DNA from: Mycobacterium aquaticum
Lineage (GTDB): Bacteria; Actinomycetota; Actinomycetes; Mycobacteriales; Mycobacteriaceae
Reading direction: 5' to 3'
Assembly (NCBI RefSeq): GCF_002086485.1
Contig: NZ_MVHF01000003.1
Location: forward strand, 290,583 to 354,582
DNA: 64,000 bases
The first letter of the stretch is position 1. Each line of letters begins with the position of its first letter. Shown in pieces: positions 46,621 through 53,849 of the stretch. The notes beneath the pieces were generated by a model that saw nothing but the letters and a program-made list of their open reading frames with translations, was not told where the DNA came from and did no database searches. Position numbers and translations under genes: made by a program.

Positions 46621-47580
46621 GTGAGCGTCAACGCTGCGATCGTCACCGTCGCCGACGACATCCATGCGCTGGCCGTCGCACATGAGCTGAGATCCAGACC
46701 TGGAACCGAATGCGCCATCATCGAAGTCGATCGGCTGGTGAATTCAGGCGGGTTCAACTGGCAAGCCCATGTTGCGGACTCTCAGGTGCCGTCACAGCCA
46801 GAGCCGACTCACGTGGCCAACTTGGATGTCATCTGGTGGCGTCGTGCCAACGCACCTGATCGTGCCGACCTCTCAGGCCTGACGCCACCGCAAGCGGACG
46901 TGGTACGCAACGACACGAAGACGTCACTGCGCGGCATATTGCTCACCGACTTCCGCGGATCATGGGTCAGCGACCCGGCGGCAACCGAATTGGCAGACAA
47001 CAAGCTGAGCCAGTTGCGCGTGGCACGCGATGTGGGCTTCACCGTGCCGCGCACACTGGTTTCCAACAATCCGACTGCAGTTCGTGATTTCTGCGACGGA
47101 CTCGGCAACGACGTCGTGGTGAAGTTGGTGCACGGTTCCAGAGCTATGGGCGCCATCCCCACCCGCATGGTCACCGCGGAGGTGCTCGACGACGAAGCCT
47201 CCATCCGCGTCGCCCCGACGATCTACCAACAGTTCGTCGGGGGCACACATCATCTGCGCGCACACGTGTTCGGAGACAATGTCTACGCGGCAATGTTGGA
47301 CTCAGATCGACTCGATTGGCGTGTCGATCTCACCACGCCGATGGCCAACTGGGCTGTGCCAGAGAAACTTCGGCACATGCTGTGCGAAGTGGTCCGGCGA
47401 CTCGGCCTGCGGATGGGCATAGTCGACTTGAAACTCGATGAAGATGGCGACCCGGTCTGGTTGGAATTGAATCCCCAGGGCCAGTTTCTGTTTGTCGAAG
47501 CCCTGGCCGGCATTCCGTTGACCACGCTGTTGGCGAATTTCCTTACCAGTGAGGCGCACCGGCAACGTGTCGAGGTCTGA
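46621..47580 (+). CDS. ATP-grasp peptide ligase, MvdD/graspetide-maturase-like
   Basis: A 319-residue ATP-grasp protein. Its order of motifs matches RiPP macrocyclases of the microviridin/graspetide type: N-terminal strand AAIVTVADDIHALAV, the family hallmark VIWWRRANAPD, ELADNKLSQLRVARDVGFTVPRTLVSNNP at the central domain start, KLVHGSRAM, HLRAHVFGDNVYAA, and the metal/ATP motif VDLKLDEDGDPVWLELNPQGQFLFVE. Such enzymes form ester or amide side-chain crosslinks in a precursor peptide. GTG 46621 is 6 bases after a -10 TACGGT, so it is probably leaderless. The candidate precursor is encoded convergently, with 8 bases between stops. Confidence 0.78.
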   Translation: MSVNAAIVTVADDIHALAVAHELRSRPGTECAIIEVDRLVNSGGFNWQAHVADSQVPSQPEPTHVANLDVIWWRRANAPDRADLSGLTPPQADVVRNDTKTSLRGILLTDFRGSWVSDPAATELADNKLSQLRVARDVGFTVPRTLVSNNPTAVRDFCDGLGNDVVVKLVHGSRAMGAIPTRMVTAEVLDDEASIRVAPTIYQQFVGGTHHLRAHVFGDNVYAAMLDSDRLDWRVDLTTPMANWAVPEKLRHMLCEVVRRLGLRMGIVDLKLDEDGDPVWLELNPQGQFLFVEALAGIPLTTLLANFLTSEAHRQRVEV

Positions 47581-47588
47581 ACGACCGG

Positions 47589-47855
47589 CTACGCGATGTA
47601 GTCGCAGTCGCAGCCCTCGGTCGCAATGTTGATCCACCCGTCGCCGTTCAGGTCGCACATGGAGACCGTGCCGCCGCTGTAACCACCGGCCGACTGGAGC
47701 GGGGCAACCCTGCGCGCGCCGATTCGTTCGCGCAGCAGCGACTCCCACTGGACGAGTTTTTCGTTGGGCACGAGCGCCGAGAGCGTCTCCAGCCGGAAAT
47801 TGAACATCACCGGCGACGTGGCCATTTCGTCGGGGCCATGATCAGACGGATTCAT
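47589..47855 (-). CDS. Candidate graspetide-type precursor peptide
   Basis: An 88-residue peptide with a strong GGAGGTGA ribosome binding site 7 bases before ATG 47855. Residues 1-50 look like a leader: VMFNFRLETLSALVP (similar in spirit to the PFFARFL leader helix of microviridins) and an amphipathic helix EKLVQWESLLRERIGARR. Residues 51-88 are a Gly-rich, acidic core with Ser/Thr acceptors, three Cys (67, 82, 84) and the stretch CDLNGDGWINIATEGCDCDY. That stretch also resembles a dockerin/EF-hand calcium loop, an alternative reading. Its adjacency to the ATP-grasp ligase is the main reason for the call. Confidence 0.6.
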   Translation of the reverse strand: MNPSDHGPDEMATSPVMFNFRLETLSALVPNEKLVQWESLLRERIGARRVAPLQSAGGYSGGTVSMCDLNGDGWINIATEGCDCDYIA

Positions 47856-48273
47856 GACAAACTCACCTCCAAGTAGAGTTTCATCGGTATTGTCAACGCG
47901 GATTCGGGCAGCGCAATGTCAGTGACGGCGTGAAGCGAAGATCATTGAGCAGAAGGACAGGGCACCAACACTTTACGAACGCCCACCCCCTCGTCGCCGA
48001 TGCCGGAAAGTATGCGATACCCCGGCCTGTCCCGATCGTAAACTCCCAATATCCACCTGGCGCTGTTGAGCCATCAGAAGCGTCCATTCTTGACCTTTTC
48101 GAGCAATTCGAACTTCCCTTTCGGGTAGCGGAAAAGCCGACCCGCAAGGAAGCCACAGTTCTCGCAGGACTCGAATTGCAGGGAAGCGAACTCCCTGCCG
48201 AATCACGTGCCCGTACCGGCGGTCGGCCATATGATCGGTGCACGTCCACCTCGCGCCCTGGCCGCACGACAAG
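47856..48273. other. 418-base region without a supported gene
   Basis: It lies upstream of the candidate precursor gene. A -35-like TTGACA on the minus strand is at 47891-47896. Frames are open on both strands but none has a credible start. One minus-strand stretch (48074-48202), without a start codon, encodes SCENCGFLAGRLF with a CxxC pair and could be a remnant of a small zinc-ribbon protein. Confidence 0.4.
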
Positions 48274-48600
48274 CTACGGAAAAGTGATCGGGGGAATCGC
48301 AGAGGGGAGCGGAACTTCGGGAATGTCTGCGGGCATCTCGACGTGCGGCACGTCGGCCGGCAGTTCCACCTTCGGGATATCGCCGGGCATCTGCACGTTG
48401 GGCACCGCACTCGGCAACGGCACCGACGGTAGGTCACTCGGGAACGGGAACGGCGGAATATTGCCCGGAACCGGCAGCGTGGTCTCCACATCTTCCAACG
48501 CAGCAGGGCGATCCGATTGCGCGGCGCAGCCCACGACCACCGCCGGCATCGCGATCAACACAGCCATGCGGCACGAGACCCGTTTGGCCGTGAAGGGCAC
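48274..48600 (-). CDS. Lipoprotein with seven tandem 9-residue Pro-rich repeats
   Basis: A 108-residue lipoprotein. GTG 48600 follows AAAGGG 8 bases away. The signal segment RMAVLIAMPAVVVGC ends in a lipobox (VVGC). After a short linker come seven near-perfect nonapeptides with pattern P-x-x-[ILV]-P-x-[VFI]-x-[LMF], among them PSDLPSVPL, PGDIPKVEL, PADVPHVEM and PADIPEVPL, followed by a final Pro. The periodic Pro should give an extended rod, perhaps a spacer through the cell wall. Same strand as the candidate precursor, 418 bases upstream of it. No family recognised. Confidence 0.65.
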   Translation of the reverse strand: MPFTAKRVSCRMAVLIAMPAVVVGCAAQSDRPAALEDVETTLPVPGNIPPFPFPSDLPSVPLPSAVPNVQMPGDIPKVELPADVPHVEMPADIPEVPLPSAIPPITFP

Positions 48601-48859
48601 GTTGCCAAACCCTTTGCCGCCCACGGCTGCGACGCTACCACCGGGTATCGGCTACGCCGTCTGGCCGAGGCTCAGACACGCGGCTGATGGAGTCCAGCAA
48701 TCCTTGAAACTTCGTGTGAATCGACGATGAACAGTAACTGACCCGATGATTATCAGAAAGTGGCAAATATCTGCTTCGGTCGCGTCCGACGTGTGAAGCG
48801 CGCCGTCGCGGCCTACCGTGGTGCGGGGACCAAGATCTTTGTCCGGCCGGGGGAGTGCA

Positions 48860-49156
48860 GTGACAATTTCGGCGATAGTGGCTCGCGTGGTCGGTTTCTT
48901 GCGCGCCGGCTACCCAGAAGGCGTCCCCAGCACGGATTTCGTGCCGCTTTTGGCACTCCTGCAACGCCAACTCAGCGATGACGAAGTCCGCCAGGTGGCC
49001 GCCCAACTGATCGCCGACGGGCAGTTGCCGGTCTCGGTCACAGACATCGAAGTCGCCATCACCAAGGCCATCGACACCATGCCGTCACAACACGACGTGC
49101 AGCGCGTCAGCGACCGACTCCGCGCCGGCGGCTGGACCGTCACCGAGCACCTGTAA
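48860..49156 (+). CDS. DUF3349 family protein
   Basis: A 98-residue mycobacterial protein of the DUF3349 family: VVGFLRAGYPEGVPSTDFVPLLALLQRQLSDDEVRQVAAQLI, then PVSVTDIEVAITKAIDTMPSQHDVQRVSDRLRAGGW. GTG 48860 is chosen because GGGGGAG lies 5 bases before it and it gives the normal N-terminus. Family members are small helical bundles of unknown function. Confidence 0.82.
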   Translation: MTISAIVARVVGFLRAGYPEGVPSTDFVPLLALLQRQLSDDEVRQVAAQLIADGQLPVSVTDIEVAITKAIDTMPSQHDVQRVSDRLRAGGWTVTEHL

Positions 49157-49323
49157 GCGCCCTGAGCCCGGCGAGCCCTAGAAGCCTGCCTGGCGTGACA
49201 GCTCTCACATCTCTACGGATCGGGTTTGGCCACGCCGTAGCACGGGGTATCTCGCGATCACGTCGGCACAGGGCCGACCGGCGTCGTTGGCGCATCGCAC
49301 AGTATGCAGAGGAGCTGGTACGT

Positions 49324-49557
49324 ATGTCCGACAAGAGCGGACCCCTGGAAGGCATCGAAGGCGTTGTGGAAGGCGTCAAGGGCAAGGCCAAGGAAGCCAT
49401 CGGCTCGGTCGTGGGACGCGACGACCTGCGCCGTGAAGGCCAGGCACAGCAGGACAAGGCTGACGCCCAACGAGAGGCCGCGAAGAAGGAGGCCGAAGCG
49501 GAAGCTGCGCGTAGGGCCGCCGATATCAACGAGTCTCGCGAGAAGGCCGAACAGTAG
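49324..49557 (+). CDS. CsbD-like stress protein
   Basis: A 77-residue highly charged, helical protein: GIEGVVEGVKGKAKEAIGSVVGRDDLRREGQAQQDKADAQ is the CsbD-like core, with an Ala/Glu/Arg-rich C-terminal helix. CsbD-type proteins are general stress proteins, often sigma-B dependent. ATG 49324 follows GAGGAG. It ends at a strong hairpin. Confidence 0.85.
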   Translation: MSDKSGPLEGIEGVVEGVKGKAKEAIGSVVGRDDLRREGQAQQDKADAQREAAKKEAEAEAARRAADINESREKAEQ

Positions 49558-49565
49558 GAATGGCC

Positions 49566-49605
49566 GAGGCGGGGGCGACCAAGGAAACTGGTCGGCCCCG
49601 CCCTC
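49566..49605. terminator. Bidirectional terminator-like hairpin
   Basis: Arms GAGGCGGGGGCGACCA (49566-49581) and TGGTCGGCCCCGCCCTC (49589-49605) pair with one mismatch and one extra base around a 7-base loop. It lies just after the CsbD stop and before the stop of the convergent SHOCT gene. Confidence 0.75.
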
Positions 49606-49644
49606 CGCTTGTCTGACGACCACGCAGCGATATCCACGCAGCGG

Positions 49645-50208
49645 TTAAAGACTCGGGTCGTTGAGGATCCGGCGCTTCGCTGATTGAAACTCCGCCTCGG
49701 TGAGCGCCCCCGACTGCCGCAGTGCGACCACGGTTCTGAGTCGTTCTACTCGGACGCCTTGCCCATCGGAATGTTCGGTCGGTGCGCCGACCGGCTGCAC
49801 CGGCATCGCGAACTCGGCTGAATTCGACTGTGCGAGTGGTCGATTGCGTCTATCTGCACTGATCCACCACAGGATCGACAGGGGCAACGCGACCACCGCA
49901 AGAACGATCAACCCAACAAATGGCCAGATCGCCGAACCATATGGACTTCCATGGCCGAAGGACAACCGCGGCCGCTGGTTCCCGCTGCCAGGACCCTCGG
50001 TAATAACCCGGTAGTGACCGGCCTGCGCAATCTGTGCGATGCCGATCTGCACGCGCAGATCTCGATTCGAGGTCGTGGTCCCACCCATGTGGTCGATCAG
50101 AACCGGGCTAGACGCCCCGGCCGGCGCTTCGAAACGCAGCTTCACCGATGGCACGATCACGCCGGCGCCCGTGGTGGCAGTGCACAGCTGGGAGTGTGCC
50201 ACGGTCAC
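49645..50208 (-). CDS. SHOCT-domain membrane protein, N-terminus apparently short
   Basis: 187 residues: a beta-rich N-terminal half (CTATTGAGVIVPSVKLRFEAPAG, DLRVQIGIAQIAQAGHYRVITEG), one membrane helix (IWPFVGLIVLAVVALPLSILWWI) and a C-terminal SHOCT motif (LRTVVALRQSGALTEAEFQSAKRRIL). Related proteins normally begin with a membrane helix before the beta domain. Here a stop lies three codons before GTG 50208, and the DUF309 gene ends 31 bases upstream, so there is no room. Either a naturally short form or a 5'-truncated gene. Confidence 0.6.
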   Translation of the reverse strand: MTVAHSQLCTATTGAGVIVPSVKLRFEAPAGASSPVLIDHMGGTTTSNRDLRVQIGIAQIAQAGHYRVITEGPGSGNQRPRLSFGHGSPYGSAIWPFVGLIVLAVVALPLSILWWISADRRNRPLAQSNSAEFAMPVQPVGAPTEHSDGQGVRVERLRTVVALRQSGALTEAEFQSAKRRILNDPSL

Positions 50209-50239
50209 TGGGGCGAGCTACCCGGGCACGTCGCGTCTG

Positions 50240-50713
50240 TCAGATCCGTAGCCGCGGTCGCAGCCGGTCAGTGGCGACTTCCGCTCCCGCGTCAAGGTCG
50301 TCAGCCAGCGCATTGGCGAACGCCACCAGACCTGCGCCATCGACGGAGTAACGCCCCACGTGCGGATCGGCGGACAGTCGGCCGGCCGCGCGTCGCAGCA
50401 GGCTGGCCGCGCCGGTGCAATTGCCGCGTTGGACATGCGTAATGCCGACCGCGAGTTGCGCCAAGCCCTGCCACAGCATCCGCTCGTCGTCCGGGCCGTT
50501 CTTCCAAGCGGCCTCAAGTACCTCGTGCGCGTGGAACGCCAAGCCTTGGTCCAGTAGTTCCTGGGCATAGTCGAGGCTGTCTGCCGGCGGCAGACAAAGG
50601 TCGTCCGGTATTCGCGGGATGCCGGTGGCACCAGGCGGAAGTGGGCGACCCAAGGCGTCGCGCGGACGTGCGCTGCGGGGCCGGCCCGAATCGTCGCGGT
50701 CGCGAGCAGCCAT
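50240..50713 (-). CDS. DUF309 family protein
   Basis: 157 residues with the DUF309 core: AQELLDQGLAFHAHEVLEAAWKN, WQGLAQLAVGITHVQRGNCTGAASLLRRAAGRL. The conserved His-Glu pair in HAHEVLEAAW suggests a metal site. The N-terminal 30 residues are Arg/Asp-rich. Function unknown. It is 31 bases upstream of the SHOCT gene on the same strand. Confidence 0.8.
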   Translation of the reverse strand: MAARDRDDSGRPRSARPRDALGRPLPPGATGIPRIPDDLCLPPADSLDYAQELLDQGLAFHAHEVLEAAWKNGPDDERMLWQGLAQLAVGITHVQRGNCTGAASLLRRAAGRLSADPHVGRYSVDGAGLVAFANALADDLDAGAEVATDRLRPRLRI

Positions 50714-50868
50714 ACCTCCATCATGACAACTGCAGTGGACTCACAACGCCATTGGGTTGTACAAGTAGCCGATGGCAGCGGAGGAGTGACTTCGGTGGCC
50801 TCGACGGATGCGTAGTTGGCCGACCGACGGTCGCGTCCGCCAAGCCCGGCACCCCCAGATCGCTTGGC

Positions 50869-52029
50869 TCAGAGACGCTTCAGTCCACGGACCGCCTGGA
50901 GGAACGGCAAAGTCGACGCAAGTCCCTTGCGTAAGTTCGGTTGTAACGTGCTGATGTTCCCCAGTGTGATGTGGCGGACGCCCTGGTCTCGCCATTCGGC
51001 GGCCTGTTCGACGATGTCGTTTGGGGTGCCGGCCAGTAAGCCTTCCCTGAGTAATGATTGTGGGACTTGCCGGGTGTACGACAGTGCGGTTTGTTCATCG
51101 ATCAGTTGAGGCATGATGTCGGTTGCCCCGCCGGCAAGGCCGAGCGGATGTGAAACGCCGTGGCGCTCCCACCACGCCGCTGGAGCTAGCAGTGCAATGG
51201 ACTTGATGGCGTCGCTGCTCAGTGCCTCATCGACCTCGTCGCGGTTGCGGCCGACGACAGCGAATCCTTGCCAGGCCCCTTTGATCGACATGGGATCGCG
51301 GCCGGCGTCGGAGGCGGCACTTCGAACCGCATCCAATCCGGCGGCGTAATCGGTGGGGGCGATGAGTGCTGGTACCCAGGCATCGGCGTAGCGGCCGGTG
51401 ATTCTGAGCATGCGCGGGCCGTGTGAAGCGACCCAGATTTCGGGCCATTTCCCTTTGTGGGGAGGCAGGTCGAAAACGGCGTCGTGCAGCGGGAAGTACG
51501 GCGAGTCGCGGGATATCAACTCGCCGCCGGAGCTCCAGAGGGCCCGGATGGTGGCAAGGGCTTCTTCCAACCGTGTTACCGGCCTGGACCACTCCACGCC
51601 GTAGGGTTCGTTGCCTTCGCGCTCGCCCGTTCCGATGCCCAGGATCGCCCGTCCGCCGGTGAGTATGTGCAGCGTCGCGGCCGCCTGAGCAGTGACCGCG
51701 GGGTTCCGGCGACCGGCGTCGGTGACGCTGACTCCCAGTCGCAGGCGCCCGACCCGGTTGCGCGCAGCGAGATGGCCGAGCACGGTCCAGGGTTCGAGGA
51801 TCGCGTCGACTTTCGGGACCAGTCGCGCCGCACCGACGTAGCGGCGCGTGGCGATCGAACGGGGGAACAACGAGTTCAGGTGATCGCCCACCCAAAACGA
51901 GTCCGCACCGGCGGCCACCGCACCCAGATAGTTTGCCCGCAACGGCGCAGTCGGCCATGGCTGTGCATTGACGATCTGGTCGAACACGCCGACCCCGAAC
52001 CGGCTCTTCGAATTCGACCGTCGTGCCAT
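50869..52029 (-). CDS. Luciferase-like (LLM) F420-type oxidoreductase
   Basis: A 386-residue TIM-barrel flavin/F420-dependent enzyme of the LLM class: [40 protein letters not shown] segment, [61 protein letters not shown]. The closest mycobacterial relatives act on lipid ketones/alcohols or unknown substrates. ATG 52029 follows AAAGGGA. The 286-base stretch upstream (52030-52315) holds no gene I can support. Confidence 0.82.
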   Translation of the reverse strand: MARRSNSKSRFGVGVFDQIVNAQPWPTAPLRANYLGAVAAGADSFWVGDHLNSLFPRSIATRRYVGAARLVPKVDAILEPWTVLGHLAARNRVGRLRLGVSVTDAGRRNPAVTAQAAATLHILTGGRAILGIGTGEREGNEPYGVEWSRPVTRLEEALATIRALWSSGGELISRDSPYFPLHDAVFDLPPHKGKWPEIWVASHGPRMLRITGRYADAWVPALIAPTDYAAGLDAVRSAASDAGRDPMSIKGAWQGFAVVGRNRDEVDEALSSDAIKSIALLAPAAWWERHGVSHPLGLAGGATDIMPQLIDEQTALSYTRQVPQSLLREGLLAGTPNDIVEQAAEWRDQGVRHITLGNISTLQPNLRKGLASTLPFLQAVRGLKRL

Positions 52030-52315
52030 AGGTCTTTGTCCCTTTCGTGCGCAACTGGACCGGCCACCTTCGAGCATGGACAGCGCACTAGGCACTCGAT
52101 GGTGTTCGTGCCAAGTATCGCGGGTGTTGAGGCGCCGCGGCGTGCAAATCTCAGGAAGATCTCGGCGCCCCGACTTGAACGGGCCGTACGTAGTTACTTG
52201 CAGCCAGCGCACGCACGGGTGATGGCGCCAAAGCCGGCATGAAGCTCTGGGTGATCGAGGCAGGTGCCTCGTTGACCGATCCAGTCGGCCCATCGGTCCG
52301 ACGAATGTCGCCGAA

Positions 52316-53034
52316 TCAGACCGCAGTAGCGAGCCGCCGGACGCCTTCGGTTATGCGCTCGACATCGCTGCATCCGTAGCTGAGCCGGAGGTGCGGGACG
52401 CTGGGTTCGGCGGGATACCAAGGGACGCCTGAAGATACAAGGACGCCGGCGGCCAGTGCGCGGGCGGCGGCCGCATCGGGATCGGCACCGGCGGGCAGTC
52501 TGACCCACAGGTGCATGCCTCCGCGAGGAATACACACGGGCTGCGTGTCGGGCAATCTGCGGGCGAGCTCCCGGATCAGAGTGTCACGGCGACGGGCCAT
52601 CTCTCGCGCGATGGTTCGCAGGTGCCGCGGGTACGCCGCCGAGGTGAGGAAATCGAGGGCAGCAGCCTGGATAGGTCCGGCGACATAGAGATCATCGAGG
52701 ATCTTGGCGGCACGAAGCCTGAGATGTGCCGGACCATGGGCACATAGCACGCCGACGCGCAAACCGGGCGTGACCCCTTGGTCAGCGAACAGATGTGAAC
52801 AATGTTCCCGGACTTGGACTCTGACATCAGAGTCGGGGGTGTTGGCCCGTCGATGGCAAGGAGGCGAGCGGCGTCGTCCTCGATGGCGAAAGCGGAATGT
52901 CGCTGCAGTTCTATCCCTACGACGGTCCAGCGTTCCTGCTGTGGGGCATCGGATAGCCGGCACGCCAACAGTTCAACGAAATTGGGGATCATCATGAAGG
53001 CAGGAGCCAACTTGCGATACTGCTCTGCGTCCGG
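52316..53034 (-). pseudogene. Decayed MocR-type (GntR/aminotransferase) gene fragment
   Basis: The C-terminal half of a MocR aminotransferase domain is readable in two frames. The upstream part gives LQRHSAFAIEDDAARLLAIDG and HICSLTKG; the downstream part gives VTPGLRVGVLCAHGP, then KILDDLYVAGPIQAAALDFLTSAAYPRHLR and SVPHLRLSYGCSDVERI. They join at SLTKG/VTPGLRVG if one G is restored in the G-run near 52770. The DNA-binding half and the first half of the aminotransferase domain are missing; the fragment begins directly after the stop codon of the P-loop kinase gene, in the same frame. Confidence 0.75.
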
Positions 53035-53610
53035 TTATGCGCCACGAAGTCCGCTATGCGCGGCGAACAGCTTGGCTAACCAGTGCATACTCTCGCGCCG
53101 AGATCTCAGGCGAACGACGTGCAGATGCTTGTGGAGTGCGTCGATGGCCGGCAGTCGGTCACGACAGGTGTTGCGAGTACGAATTCCCCACCGGACGATG
53201 TGCTCCGGGTCAGTGAAGAACTCATGAAGAGGCCCTTCGTAATTCCCGTTCCACAGCTCCACCCGGCGCATTCGTCTGTGCACGGTACGACGTGTCAACT
53301 GATACAGAGTTTGCGGTGTAGGGAGGTCAAGCCACACCATCGTGTCAGCGCGTTCGACGATTCGATCGCGAACCGCCGCGTACTGCCACTCAATGACCCA
53401 TTCATCTCCGGAAATGAGCTGGTGCACGTCAGCGGCGAACTCGTCTCGCGGCTGCCAGTCGGGGCCGTGAAACAGGCTGTCCATCTCGGTGTAGGGGAGT
53501 CCCAGAACTTCCGAAACACGTTTGGCCAGAGTCGTTTTTCCTGAACCCGACACTCCGGCGATCGCGATGCGGCGCGGCTGCCAGGTAATCGGATCAAATG
53601 CTGACAACAC
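53035..53610 (-). CDS. P-loop kinase, adenylate-kinase/topology-modulation-like
   Basis: About 191 residues. Walker A GVSGSGKTTLAKR, EMDSLFHGPDW, and the LID-like ELWNGNYEGPLHEFF match the FlaR/topology-modulation group of small nucleotide kinases. GTG 53610 is chosen as start because it puts the P-loop at the usual distance; an ATG at 53679 is possible. Its C-terminus RSRRESMHWLAKLF...GLRGA ends at a TAA that abuts the MocR remnant, so the original 3' end may have been altered by that deletion. Confidence 0.7.
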   Translation of the reverse strand: MLSAFDPITWQPRRIAIAGVSGSGKTTLAKRVSEVLGLPYTEMDSLFHGPDWQPRDEFAADVHQLISGDEWVIEWQYAAVRDRIVERADTMVWLDLPTPQTLYQLTRRTVHRRMRRVELWNGNYEGPLHEFFTDPEHIVRWGIRTRNTCRDRLPAIDALHKHLHVVRLRSRRESMHWLAKLFAAHSGLRGA

Positions 53611-53849
53611 GTGCCTGATCCTAAAGCAGCACTTCGTAGTCACAGGCCTGGACCTCCACCAGGCACGCAGATCCGACACCTCGGCCGTCAGCGCGCTGGC
53701 CTAGGCGAGTCGATCGGTGTCGGTTTCTGCGTCGGTGAACGCACGTATCCGTCATGGCATAGCGCCGCCGGGCTGATAGGTGCAAGTTCTTTCAGCTGAC
53801 GCAACTGCCAGGGTAGCGGCAACGCCACGGTGGTGTAGGTGCTGGAGGT

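Noticed and set aside
48074..48202. Small CxxC-containing minus-strand frame (SCENCGF)
   Set aside because: It lacks any start codon and is bounded by stops on both sides; kept only as a note about a possible remnant.
47930..48730. Plus-strand open frame across the repeat lipoprotein region
   Set aside because: Its second half is antisense to the nonapeptide repeats, giving a Gly/Thr/Ser repeat by reflection (GTSAGSSTFGISPG type). No start signal. A collagen-like or pentapeptide protein was considered and dropped because the minus strand has a lipobox and ribosome binding site.
48818..48859. Longer DUF3349 start
   Set aside because: The added residues are Arg/Gly-rich and unlike the family; the GTG at 48860 has a GGGGGAG site at proper distance.
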